NCBI RefSeq assembly: GCF_004341365.1
Contig: NZ_SLXH01000008.1
Span: 61,469-125,468, forward strand
From: Simplicispira metamorpha
Lineage (GTDB): Bacteria; Pseudomonadota; Gammaproteobacteria; Burkholderiales; Burkholderiaceae_C
DNA: 64,000 bases
Reading direction: 5' to 3'
In this document: positions 9,241 to 17,544 of the stretch, piece by piece
How the letters are laid out: the number at the start of each line of letters is the position of its first letter
Numbering within the stretch: position 1 is the stretch's first letter
The notes under the pieces: generated by a model
Database searches by the model: none
Told to the model about the DNA's origin: nothing
What the model saw: the letters and a program-made list of their open reading frames with translations, nothing else
Translations under genes and position numbers: made by a program

Positions 9241-10548
9241 TCAGGCCGCTTTTTCTGCCGCTTTCAGCGCGCGTTTGAGGTCGTCGATCAGGTCGTCGGC
9301 ATCTTCCAGGCCAATCGACAGGCGGATCGTGCCTTGCGAGATGCCAGCGCCTGCCAGCGCCTCGTCGCTCATGCGAAAGTGCGTGGTGCTGGCCGGGTGG
9401 ATGACCAGGCTGCGGCAGTCGCCCACGTTGGCCAGGTGGCTGAAGACTTTCAGCGTTTCGATGAACTTCTTGCCCTGCTCACGGTGGCCCTTCAGGTCAA
9501 AGCTGAACACCGAGCCTGCGCCGCGCGGGAGCAGTTTTTGCGCCAGCTGGTGGCTGGGGTGCGATTCGAGCATGGGGTGGCCCACGCGCGAGACAAACGG
9601 CTGGCTGGCCAGAAACTCCACCACTTTCTGCGTATTGCGCATGTGGCGTTCCATGCGCAGCGGCAGGGTTTCGATGCCTTGCAGGATCAGCCAGGCCGTG
9701 TGCGGGCTCATGCAGGCGCCAAAGTCGCGCAGGCCCTCGCGCCGGGCGCGCAGCAAGAAGGCGCCCACCGTGCTTTCTTCGGCAAACACCATGTGGTGAA
9801 AGCCGTCGTAGGGCGCGGTCAGTTCGGCAAATTTGCCTGCGGCCTGCGGGCCTGCCCAGTCAAAACTGCCGCCATCGACCACGATGCCGCCAATCACCGT
9901 GCCGTGGCCCGACAAAAACTTGGTGGCCGAGTGGTAGACCAGATCGGCACCGAGTTCGAGCGGCTTCATCAGCCAGGGCGAGGTCAGTGTGGAGTCCACC
10001 AGCAGCGGCACCCCGGCCTCGTGGGCGATGGCCGATACGGTGGGAATGTCCAGCACATCCAGGCCGGGGTTGCCCACCGTCTCGCCAAAGAACAGTTTGG
10101 TATTGGGCCGCACGGCAGCGCGCCAGCCGTCGATGTCGCCGGGTTGGACGAAAGTGGTGTCAATGCCGAAGCGGCGCAGCGTGTAGTGCAGCAGGTTTTG
10201 CGATCCGCCATACAGCGCCGTGCTGGCCACGATGTGGCTGCCCGCGCCCATCAGCGTGCAGATGGCCAGGTGCAGCGCCGCCTGGCCGCTGGCCACGGCA
10301 ATGGCGCCCACGCCGCCTTCCAGGGCCGAGACGCGCTGCTCCAGCACCGCGTTGGTGGGGTTGCTGATGCGGCTGTAGACGTGGCCGGGTCGCTCCAGGT
10401 TGAACAGCGAGGCAGCGTGGTCGCTCGATTCAAAGACGAACGAGGTGGTCAGGTGGATGGGCACGGCGCGTGCGCCGGTGGTGGGGTCGGGGGTGGCGCC
10501 TGCGTGCAGGGCCAGCGTGTCAAAGCCGGGGTCGGCGTAGCCGGGCAT
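9241..10548 (-). CDS. metY: O-acetylhomoserine sulfhydrylase (aminocarboxypropyltransferase)
   Basis: A PLP enzyme of the Cys/Met-metabolism family that condenses O-acetylhomoserine with sulfide to give homocysteine. The 435-residue protein has the YSRISNPTN substrate loop near residue 58 and the Schiff-base Lys210 in HSATKFLSGHG. Start MPGYADPGFD (10548) follows GGAGA on the minus strand; the frame extends 11 codons further. Length and the LHAGATPDPTTGARAVPI start favour MetY over cystathionine gamma-synthase. It may use sulfide made from sulfate imported by the cys cluster further downstream in the window. Confidence 0.93.
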   Translation of the reverse strand: MPGYADPGFDTLALHAGATPDPTTGARAVPIHLTTSFVFESSDHAASLFNLERPGHVYSRISNPTNAVLEQRVSALEGGVGAIAVASGQAALHLAICTLMGAGSHIVASTALYGGSQNLLHYTLRRFGIDTTFVQPGDIDGWRAAVRPNTKLFFGETVGNPGLDVLDIPTVSAIAHEAGVPLLVDSTLTSPWLMKPLELGADLVYHSATKFLSGHGTVIGGIVVDGGSFDWAGPQAAGKFAELTAPYDGFHHMVFAEESTVGAFLLRARREGLRDFGACMSPHTAWLILQGIETLPLRMERHMRNTQKVVEFLASQPFVSRVGHPMLESHPSHQLAQKLLPRGAGSVFSFDLKGHREQGKKFIETLKVFSHLANVGDCRSLVIHPASTTHFRMSDEALAGAGISQGTIRLSIGLEDADDLIDDLKRALKAAEKAA

Positions 10549-10677
10549 GGGTGTCTCCAAGGTGTAAGAACGTGTTCTCAATGCGAACGAAAATGCGCTG
10601 GCATTGTGGGCTATATTTCAACGCCATTGACACCACATACCCCCTCGGCCACTGCCGCAGCCACCACGGAGCACCAC

Positions 10678-11133
10678 ATGAAAGTCAGCGATATCCTGCG
10701 CGTCAAGGGCAGCACCCTCTACACCGCCCACCCGGATGAGCCATTGGCACAAGCCGTCAACGTGATGGCTGAAAAGGATATTGGTTCGCTGGTCATCATG
10801 GAGCATGGTGATCTGGTGGGCATGCTCACCTTCCGCGAGGTCATCCAGGCGGTGGTCAAAAACGGCGGCAGCGTGGGCACCATGCTGGTGCGCACCGCCA
10901 TGGACGACCACCCGCTCACCTGCACCACCGAGACCGACATGGACGAGGTGCGCCGCATGATGCTCGACCGCCACGCCCGCTACATGCCCGTGATGGACAA
11001 GCGCATGCTCATGGGCGTGATCAGCTTCTATGACGTGGCCAAGGCCGTGGTGGACAGCCAGAATTTTGAGAACCAGATGCTCAAGGCCTACATCCGCGAC
11101 TGGCCCGCCGAGGACGAAACGCCCGCCGCCTGA
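10678..11133 (+). CDS. Tandem CBS-domain protein
   Basis: A 151-residue stand-alone CBS pair. CBS1 covers about residues 8-62 (MAEKDIGSLVIMEHGDLVGMLTFRE) and CBS2 about 70-130 (MMLDRHARYMPVMDKRMLMGVISFYD). Such Bateman modules usually bind adenine nucleotides and sense energy state; no catalytic domain is attached. ATG 10678 is preceded by GGAG at suitable spacing. It is divergent from metY. Partner and ligand cannot be told from sequence. Confidence 0.9.
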   Translation: MKVSDILRVKGSTLYTAHPDEPLAQAVNVMAEKDIGSLVIMEHGDLVGMLTFREVIQAVVKNGGSVGTMLVRTAMDDHPLTCTTETDMDEVRRMMLDRHARYMPVMDKRMLMGVISFYDVAKAVVDSQNFENQMLKAYIRDWPAEDETPAA

Positions 11134-11162
11134 TGCCAGGGCCTGCACCGCCAGGCCCTGAA

Positions 11163-11236
11163 ATAATAGGCAAATTGGCCTCCAAGGCTTACAGGGTCTG
11201 CGCGAGCAGCTATAAAAATGATAGTTTTTTGGAATG
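11163..11236 (-). repeat. Dispersed palindromic repeat, minus orientation
   Basis: Read on the minus strand, AACTATCATTTTTATAGCTG is followed by CTCGCGC, a returning arm and TTGGAGGCCAATTTG, the same two-part pattern as the plus-strand copies. It occupies the gap between the CBS-protein gene and aroC. Confidence 0.75.
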
Positions 11237-11246
11237 ATGACGCGCC

Positions 11247-12341
11247 ATGAGCGGCAACACCTTCGGCACCCTTTTTACCGTCACCAACTTTGGTGAATCC
11301 CACGGCCCGGCCATTGGCTGCGTGATCGATGGCTGCCCGCCCGGCATGGCCTTGAGCGAGGCCGACATCCAGCACGACCTTGACCGGCGCCGCCCCGGCA
11401 CCAGCCGCCACGTCACGCAGCGCAACGAACCCGATGCGGTCGAGATTCTGTCGGGCGTGTACCAGGGCAAAACCACCGGCACGCCCATTGCCCTGCTGAT
11501 CCGCAACCAGGACCAGCGCAGCAAAGACTATGGCGACATCGCCGAGCGCTTTCGCCCCGGCCACGCCGACTACACCTACTTTCACAAATACGGCATCCGC
11601 GACCCGCGCGGCGGCGGGCGCTCTTCGGCGCGCCTGACAGCGCCCACGGTGGCCGCTGGCGCCGTGGCCAAAAAGTGGCTGGCTGCGCAATTTGGCATCC
11701 AACTGCGCGCCTGCATGACGCAGCTGGGCGAGCTGCCCATCCCGTTTGAAGATTGGGCGCATGTGCCCAACAACCCGTTTTTTGCCCCCGTGGCCGACGT
11801 GCAGCGCTACGAGGACTACATGGACGCGCTGCGCAAGGCCCACGACTCCTGCGGCGCGCGCATCCGCGTGCAGGCTACGGGCGTGCCAGTGGGCTGGGGC
11901 GAGCCCTTGTTCGACAAGCTCGACGCCGACATCGCCTACGCCATGATGGGCCTCAACGCCGTCAAGGGCGTGGAGATCGGCGCTGGCTTTGACAGCGTGG
12001 CCCAGCGCGGCACGGTGCATGGCGACTCGCTCACGCCGGGCGGTTTTCGCACCAACCACGCGGGCGGTGTGCTGGGCGGCATCAGCACCGGCCAGGACAT
12101 TGAAGTGTCCATTGCCATCAAGCCGACCAGCTCCATCCTGAGCCCGCGCGAGTCCATCGACATCCACGGCCAGAGCGCCGAGGTCGTCACCAAAGGCCGC
12201 CACGACCCCTGCGTGGGCATCCGCGCCGCGCCCATCGCCGAGGCGCTGCTGGCGCTGGTGCTGATAGACCACGCGCTGCGCCACCGCGCCCAGTGCGGCG
12301 ATGTGGTGCCGCCTGTGGCGCCCATTCCTGCGGCGCTGTGA
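11247..12341 (+). CDS. aroC: Chorismate synthase
   Basis: The last step of the shikimate pathway: 5-enolpyruvylshikimate-3-phosphate to chorismate, needing reduced FMN. The 364-residue protein shows the family signatures [14 protein letters not shown] (about 16-29), RPGHADYTY (about 105) and [10 protein letters not shown] (about 123). The following lipoprotein gene starts within the aroC stop (TGATG overlap at 12339-12343), indicating translational coupling. Confidence 0.97.
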   Translation: MSGNTFGTLFTVTNFGESHGPAIGCVIDGCPPGMALSEADIQHDLDRRRPGTSRHVTQRNEPDAVEILSGVYQGKTTGTPIALLIRNQDQRSKDYGDIAERFRPGHADYTYFHKYGIRDPRGGGRSSARLTAPTVAAGAVAKKWLAAQFGIQLRACMTQLGELPIPFEDWAHVPNNPFFAPVADVQRYEDYMDALRKAHDSCGARIRVQATGVPVGWGEPLFDKLDADIAYAMMGLNAVKGVEIGAGFDSVAQRGTVHGDSLTPGGFRTNHAGGVLGGISTGQDIEVSIAIKPTSSILSPRESIDIHGQSAEVVTKGRHDPCVGIRAAPIAEALLALVLIDHALRHRAQCGDVVPPVAPIPAAL

Positions 12342-14152
12342 TGCCTGCGGTGGGGGCCATGCTGCGCCGCACGGCGCTGGTAGGCGCGCTGGCGCTGGCG
12401 GGCTGTGGCGGTGTGGGTGCGCCGCAGCACATCGACATCGCCCTGATCGGCTTCAACGACCTGCATGGCAACCTGGAGCCACCGCGCCAGTCCATCACCG
12501 TGCCCGGTGCGCTGCCGACCGAGCGCGTGGCCCTGCCCGCAGGCGGCATCGCCCATCTGGCGGGCGCCATTGCCACCTTGAAAGCGCGCACACCGCACCA
12601 CGCGGTGGTGTCGGCGGGTGATCTGGTGGGGGCCTCGCCCATGGTGTCATCGCTGTTTCTGGACGAGCCGACCATCGAGGCCATGAACCAGATCCAGATC
12701 GACTTCAACGCCGTCGGCAACCACGAATTCGACCGCGGCTGGCGCGAGCTGCTGCGCCTGCAACACGGCGGCTGCGAAAAGTTCACGGTGCGCGAGCCCT
12801 GCCAGATCAGCCAGCCCTTTGCCGGGGCGCAGTTTGGCTTTCTGGCCGCCAACGTGCTGCGCGAGGACGGCCAGACCCTGCTGCCCGCCACCGGCCTCAA
12901 GCGCTTTACCGAAGGCGGCGCCCAAGTCACCGTGGGCTTCATCGGTATGACCCTGCGCAGTACGCCCAGCATGGTCACGCCCGCAGGCGTGGCCGGTCTG
13001 CGCTTTGCCGACGAGGCCGACACCGCCAACGCCCAGGCCGCGCAGTTGCGCGCGCAGGGTGCCGACATCATCGTCCTGGCCCTGCACGAGGGCGGCGCCA
13101 CCACGGCGGGCGCTACCGGCATCACCGAGCCCAGCTGCGCGGGCCTGAGCGGCGACATCGTGCCCATTCTGGAGCGCCTGGATACCGCCATCGACGTGGT
13201 GATTTCCGGCCACACGCACCAGGCTTATGTGTGCGACTACGCCAGCGTCAATCCGCAGCGTCCGTTTTTGCTGACCAGCGCGGGCCAGTACGGCACGCTG
13301 GTCACCGACATTGCCTTGCGTTTTGACACCCGCACCCGCCGCCTGGACGGCAAAAGCGCGCGCAACGTGGTGGTGCAGAACGCGGGCTACCAGACCAGCG
13401 CAGGCTGGGTGTCGCCCAGCGCCCTGTACCCGTCTTTTGCGCCCGATGCCCAGGTGCAAAGCCTGATAGCGCGCTACCAGGACGCAGTGGCGCCGCTGGC
13501 CAACAAGCCCGTGGGCCAAATGGCTAACGCAGCCACGCGCCAGACGGCCCCTTCCGGCGAGAGCGCCCTGGGCAACCTGATTGCCGATGCCCAGCTGTGG
13601 GCCACCAGCGCTGCGCAGGCGGGTGGGGCGCAGCTGTCGTTCATGCACGCAGGCGGTATCCGCGCCGATTTGATGCCCGATGACCAGGGCCTGGTGCGCT
13701 ACGGCCAGCTGTTTGCCGTGCAGCCGTTTGGCAACACGCTGGTGGTCAAGACCTACACCGGGGCGCAAATCAGGGCGCTGCTGGAGCAGCAGTTTGACCG
13801 CGCCACCAGCCCCTCGGAGCGCACGCGCGTGCTCTCGGTATCGCGCGGCTTCAGCTACCGCTACGACCTGTCGCAGCCGCCCGGCGCGCGCGTACAAGCT
13901 ATCACGCTGCATGGCCAGCCGCTGCAAGACGGGCAGGACTACCGCGTCAGCATCAGCAGTTTTCTGGCCACCGGCGGCAGTGATTACAGCGTGCTGGCCC
14001 AGGGCCGCGATGTGCAAGGCGGCATGCTGGATGTGGATGCGCTGGAGGGCTACTTCCGCAGCCAAAGCCCGGTGCCCGCACCGGCCACCGACCGCATCAC
14101 GCGCCTGCCAGCGTCCACCACTCTGGCCACGCCAGAGGCTGCTGGTCGTTGA
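12341..14152 (+). CDS. Lipoprotein 5'-nucleotidase / metallophosphoesterase
   Basis: A 603-residue UshA-like enzyme: an N-terminal calcineurin-type dimetal phosphoesterase domain and a C-terminal 5'-nucleotidase domain. Metal-site motifs are DLHGN, SAGDLVG, GNHEFD and GHTH. The N-terminus LVGALALAGC is a lipobox with Cys22 as the predicted lipidated residue, so the enzyme should be anchored facing the periplasm and dephosphorylate nucleotides for uptake. The start at 12341 overlaps the aroC stop and gives a good signal peptide; the longer frame from 12293 lies inside aroC. A dispersed repeat begins at its stop codon. Confidence 0.92.
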   Translation: MPAVGAMLRRTALVGALALAGCGGVGAPQHIDIALIGFNDLHGNLEPPRQSITVPGALPTERVALPAGGIAHLAGAIATLKARTPHHAVVSAGDLVGASPMVSSLFLDEPTIEAMNQIQIDFNAVGNHEFDRGWRELLRLQHGGCEKFTVREPCQISQPFAGAQFGFLAANVLREDGQTLLPATGLKRFTEGGAQVTVGFIGMTLRSTPSMVTPAGVAGLRFADEADTANAQAAQLRAQGADIIVLALHEGGATTAGATGITEPSCAGLSGDIVPILERLDTAIDVVISGHTHQAYVCDYASVNPQRPFLLTSAGQYGTLVTDIALRFDTRTRRLDGKSARNVVVQNAGYQTSAGWVSPSALYPSFAPDAQVQSLIARYQDAVAPLANKPVGQMANAATRQTAPSGESALGNLIADAQLWATSAAQAGGAQLSFMHAGGIRADLMPDDQGLVRYGQLFAVQPFGNTLVVKTYTGAQIRALLEQQFDRATSPSERTRVLSVSRGFSYRYDLSQPPGARVQAITLHGQPLQDGQDYRVSISSFLATGGSDYSVLAQGRDVQGGMLDVDALEGYFRSQSPVPAPATDRITRLPASTTLATPEAAGR

Positions 14153-14216
14153 ATGTGCTATTAAAGTGATAGCTTCTAGCGCCCGCCATTCGGGGGCTGG
14201 AGGCCAAAAACACTGA
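14151..14216 (+). repeat. Dispersed palindromic repeat
   Basis: TGCTATTAAAGTGATAGCTT, then CTAGCGCCCG, a returning arm CGGGGGCTGGAGGCC and an A-rich end. It overlaps the stop codon of the 5'-nucleotidase gene and lies between it and the converging nrdR. Confidence 0.8.
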
Positions 14217-14239
14217 AAAATGCAAAGGGCTGTACGGTG

Positions 14240-14689
14240 TTACTGCCGCACTTCGTCCACCAGCGTCTTGAAGTCGTTGATGTCTTCAAAGCTGCGGTAC
14301 ACGCTGGCATAGCGGATGTAGGCCACCTTGTCGAGCTTTTGCAGGGCGCGCATCACCAGCTCGCCGATGCGGCTGGAGGGCACCTCGCGCAGGCCCAGAT
14401 TGAGCAGGGTTTCTTCGATGCCCTCGATGGCGGCGTCGATCTGCGCGGTGCTCACGGGGCGCTTGCGCAGCGCAATGCTGAATGAGCCCAGCAGCTTGGT
14501 GCGGGTGTATTCGGTGCGGCGGCCATCTTTTTTGACCACCACCGGAAAATTTACCTCGGGGCGCTCGTAGGTGGTAAAGCGCTTCTCGCAGGCGCTGCAG
14601 CGGCGCCGGCGGCGAATGAAGTCCCCTTCCTCAGACACCCGGGTTTCAACGACTTGCGTCTCTTGGTGGCTGCAAAAGGGGCACTTCAT
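14240..14689 (-). CDS. nrdR: Transcriptional repressor NrdR
   Basis: A 149-residue repressor of ribonucleotide reductase genes. An N-terminal zinc ribbon has C3, C6, C31 and C34, followed by an ATP-cone domain (from about residue 50, [16 protein letters not shown]) that senses ATP/dATP. It starts 14 bases after glyA, an arrangement that is common in Proteobacteria. No NrdR box is evident nearby, which is expected because its targets are the nrd operons elsewhere. Confidence 0.97.
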   Translation of the reverse strand: MKCPFCSHQETQVVETRVSEEGDFIRRRRRCSACEKRFTTYERPEVNFPVVVKKDGRRTEYTRTKLLGSFSIALRKRPVSTAQIDAAIEGIEETLLNLGLREVPSSRIGELVMRALQKLDKVAYIRYASVYRSFEDINDFKTLVDEVRQ

Positions 14690-14703
14690 GGCATCAAACC
14701 GGC

Positions 14704-15948
14704 TTAACCGTAGACCGGAAAGCGCGCCGTCAGCGCGTTGACCTTGGCGCGCACGGCAGCGATGTGGGCTTCATCGCGCGGGTTGTCCAGCACATCGGCC
14801 ACCAGGTGGGCGGTGATGCGTGCTTCTTCGTCCTTGAAGCCGCGCGTGGTCATGGCGGGGGTGCCAATGCGCACGCCGCTGGTCACCATCGGCTTTTCAG
14901 GGTCGTTGGGGATGGCGTTCTTGTTGATGGTCATGTGGGCGGCGCCCAGCACGGCCTCGGCTTCCTTGCCGGTGATGCCCTTGGCGCGCAGGTCCACCAA
15001 CATGACGTGGCTTTCGGTGCGGCCGCTGACGATGCGCAGGCCGCGCTCGGTCAGGGTTTCGGCCATGATTTGCGCGTTTTTCAGCACCTGCTGCTGGTAC
15101 AGCTTGAACTCGGGCTGCAGCGCTTCCTTGAAGGCCACGGCCTTGGCAGCAATCACGTGCATCAGCGGGCCGCCTTGCAGGCCGGGGAAGATGGCGCTGT
15201 TGATGGCCTTCTCGTGCTCGGCCTTCATCAGGATGATGCCGCCGCGTGGGCCGCGCAGGCTCTTGTGCGTGGTCGAAGTCACCACATCGGCGTAGGGCAC
15301 GGGGTTAGGGTACACGCCCGCAGCGATCAGGCCGGCGTAGTGGGCCATGTCCACCATGAAGATGGCGCCGATTTCCTTGGCGATCTTTGCAAAGCGCTCA
15401 AAATCGATGTGCAGGCTGTAGGCCGAGGCACCCGCGACGATAAGCTTGGGGCGGTGCTCACGGGCCTTGGCTTCCATGGCGTCGTAGTCGATGGCTTCGT
15501 TGGCATCCAGGCCGTAAGAGACCACGTTGAACCACTTGCCCGACATGTTCAGCGGCATGCCGTGCGTCAGGTGACCGCCTTCGGCCAGGCTCATGCCCAT
15601 GATGGTGTCGCCAGGCTTCAAGAAGGCCAGGAACACGGCCTCGTTGGCCGATGCACCGCAGTGCGGCTGCACGTTGGCCGCGTCGGCGCCAAAGATTTGC
15701 TTGACGCGGTCAATGGCCAGCTGCTCGGCCACATCGACGTATTCGCAGCCGCCGTAGTAGCGGCGGCCTGGGTAGCCTTCGGCGTACTTGTTGGTCAGCT
15801 GGGTGCCCTGGGCCCACATGACGGCGGGCGAGGCGTAGTTTTCGCTGGCGATCAGCTCGATGTGGTGCTCTTGGCGCGCGTTCTCGGATTGGATGGCGGC
15901 GAAGAGTTCGGGGTCGGTTTGCTCGACAAGAATATTGCGTTGGTACAT
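14704..15948 (-). CDS. glyA: Serine hydroxymethyltransferase
   Basis: A PLP enzyme that converts serine and tetrahydrofolate to glycine and 5,10-methylene-THF, the main one-carbon source for purines and thymidylate. The 414-residue protein has the Schiff-base Lys229 in [14 protein letters not shown] and the family start motif [11 protein letters not shown]. Its mRNA leader carries a ZTP riboswitch (15985-16147), so expression should rise when 10-formyl-THF is short and ZTP accumulates. An AGGA ribosome-binding site lies about 10 bases before the ATG. nrdR follows in the same operon. Confidence 0.97.
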   Translation of the reverse strand: MYQRNILVEQTDPELFAAIQSENARQEHHIELIASENYASPAVMWAQGTQLTNKYAEGYPGRRYYGGCEYVDVAEQLAIDRVKQIFGADAANVQPHCGASANEAVFLAFLKPGDTIMGMSLAEGGHLTHGMPLNMSGKWFNVVSYGLDANEAIDYDAMEAKAREHRPKLIVAGASAYSLHIDFERFAKIAKEIGAIFMVDMAHYAGLIAAGVYPNPVPYADVVTSTTHKSLRGPRGGIILMKAEHEKAINSAIFPGLQGGPLMHVIAAKAVAFKEALQPEFKLYQQQVLKNAQIMAETLTERGLRIVSGRTESHVMLVDLRAKGITGKEAEAVLGAAHMTINKNAIPNDPEKPMVTSGVRIGTPAMTTRGFKDEEARITAHLVADVLDNPRDEAHIAAVRAKVNALTARFPVYG

Positions 15949-15984
15949 GGTGTGGCAGTCCTGTGAACTAGAGTCCCTTGAAGC

Positions 15985-16147
15985 AAGGGCTGCCCAGGCG
16001 AACGGCTCGATCGCTGCAAGCCCAGGGGCTTGTAGCGGTACGCTTCCTAGTGGTTTGGTGGCAGCCCTTCAGGGCCACCGGGGGATCCACGTCAGCGCCA
16101 GCTACCCTGGAAGGGTGCAGCGCCTATCGCCAGTCGCGTACCGGGCA
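15985..16147 (-). ncRNA. ZTP (pfl) riboswitch in the glyA leader
   Basis: Read on the minus strand, the conserved core CGCGACTGGCGA lies at 16127-16138. P1 arms CGGTACGC (16136-16143) and GCGTACCG (16036-16043) pair perfectly over 8 bp. CCACTAGGAAGC precedes the closing P1 arm. The 3' subdomain TCGAGCCGTTCGCCTGGGCA ends near 15993 and supplies the P3 loop with CCG and the CCTGGGCA pseudoknot/ligand segment. These are the hallmarks of the ZTP class, which senses ZMP/ZTP and controls glyA, purH and related genes. Additional hairpins lie in P2 and in the linker (CAAGCCCCTGGGCTTG). The 3' end CTGGGCAG could pair with CTGCC beside the glyA ribosome-binding site (inference). Confidence 0.92.
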
Positions 16148-16195
16148 AGTGTAGCGTGTTGATGGGCGGGCGCGGGCACAGTCTGGTGGGGCTGC

Positions 16196-17074
16196 TCACA
16201 GGGCCGACAGCATCGCCACTTTTTCGATGGCTGCGGGGCCATCGGTGGCCTGTGCGGCAGCGGGCTGCACGGTGGCGGGTGCCTGCACCTGTACCGGGCC
16301 CGCTGGGTCGGTGGTTTCGCGTGCGGCCAGCAGGGGGTAGGGCGATGCGGGCAGGGCCTTGGTGCCAGCGACCTGGCGCAAGCGCGAGTGCTCTGCCAGC
16401 ACCTTGGCTGCGTAGCCACCGTCATCGGGCAGGTTGGCTGCGCCCACGTAGTAGCGCAAGCCGCCTTCAACCGAACCGGCGCGGGCGATGCACTCTTGCA
16501 GCACCTTCACGCCCACGCGCAGGTTGGTCACCGGATCGAACGCGGCCAGCTTACCGCCCACGTTCTCGTATTTGTCGGTGTGGACGCGGGTCATGACCTG
16601 CATCAGGCCCTGTGCGCCTACAGCGCTTTGGGCAAAGGGGTTGAAGCGCGATTCAATGGCCATGACGGCCAGGATCAGGGTCGGATCGAGCTTGACGCGG
16701 GCGCCGGTTTCATAAGCCTCAGCCACCAGCAGGCTCACGGGTTCGGGTGCGACGCTGTATTTCTTGCTCAGCCAGTAGGCCACCTTGGCCTGCTCCTTGG
16801 GCAGGTCTTTGGGGTTGGCGGCCATGGCACGGTCGCTGGGTTCGGGCTCAGGCTCTGGCTCGCCCATCAGTGCAACCTGGCGCGCTTGCAACCAGCCTAT
16901 GAGTTGCTCTTCGCCCGCCTGCCTCAGGTCAGGGCGTGCCACCAGGGTGATGGCCACAAAAGCCACAGCCAGGCCCAAAAGGGCGAAGCTGTTGTGGGTA
17001 ATTTCAAGAAATCCTTCGGTTACGTCGGCAGCAAAAGTGCGTAAGCCGGAAACCATTTTTCCTGACGCTGTCAT
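16196..17074 (-). CDS. Membrane-anchored lytic transglycosylase
   Basis: A 292-residue peptidoglycan lytic transglycosylase with one N-terminal membrane segment (about residues 28-47), an acidic-proline linker (EPEPEPEP, about 72-79) and an SLT domain. The catalytic Glu141 lies in VMAIESRFNP, followed by SAVGAQGLMQVM. It should cleave glycan strands on the periplasmic face. Start MTASGKMVSG (17074) has a strong site AGAAAGGAAAG directly upstream on the minus strand; the frame stays open 31 codons further but without such a signal. The C-terminus is Ala/Pro/Gln-rich. Confidence 0.88.
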   Translation of the reverse strand: MTASGKMVSGLRTFAADVTEGFLEITHNSFALLGLAVAFVAITLVARPDLRQAGEEQLIGWLQARQVALMGEPEPEPEPSDRAMAANPKDLPKEQAKVAYWLSKKYSVAPEPVSLLVAEAYETGARVKLDPTLILAVMAIESRFNPFAQSAVGAQGLMQVMTRVHTDKYENVGGKLAAFDPVTNLRVGVKVLQECIARAGSVEGGLRYYVGAANLPDDGGYAAKVLAEHSRLRQVAGTKALPASPYPLLAARETTDPAGPVQVQAPATVQPAAAQATDGPAAIEKVAMLSAL

Positions 17075-17544
17075 AGCTTTCCTTTCTGTGGCAGAGGCCT
17101 GAACATCGGTCGCCTTTGTGGGGCTTCGCAGCGTCAGGAGGTCTCGCCTGGATTGGTACGCCATCAAATTCGTGCCTGGCGCGCAGCGCCTGCAAACATC
17201 GAATTGACTTAGCCGGATTCGGCAGCGGGTTGAGGGTTTGTACTAGCCTGTTTTGAGGCTGGCGGATTCTAGAAGCTCATTTAATAGCAAGTCAACACTA
17301 ACGATGCAATTTTTTAGACAATAAAATTATCAAGATACTGTATAAAAATACAGTTTTTGTGTTTTTTTCGCGATCAAAAAGGCGCTCAAAGTTTTTTCAT
17401 CAAAAAGTCGAAATGTGGGCCGGTAAAGCGTTTTGCGCTGCGCACAGGGGGCTTGCCGCCTGTTTCGACTGCTTGCAGGCCAGCCCCGGGTTTTTGTTCC
17501 AATGTGGGCTTGCTGTGTATCGATGTATCCCGAAAAACCCCTTT
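17075..17544. other. Intergenic region with AT-rich core, divergent promoters and LexA box
   Basis: A 470-base gap between two divergent genes. The part from about 17270 to 17410 is strikingly AT-rich in a GC-rich genome and contains a LexA-type palindrome (17338-17353) and T-runs. From 17410 to 17544 it is GC-rich again and carries a 63-codon open frame with no recognisable similarity or good ribosome-binding site. No RNA gene is recognised. Confidence 0.7.
17338..17353 (+). promoter_or_regulatory. LexA-type (SOS) operator
   Basis: CTGTATAAAAATACAG is a perfect CTGT-N8-ACAG palindrome with the AT-only core typical of LexA boxes. TATAAA inside it could be a -10 hexamer. It lies 192 bases before the DUF748 gene start and 264 bases before the transglycosylase start. 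It is followed by TTTTTG, so a weak low-GC terminator hairpin is the alternative reading. Confidence 0.65.

Noticed and set aside
14690..14703. Separate promoter for nrdR
   Set aside because: The gap to glyA is only 14 bases, so a shared transcript is the simpler reading.
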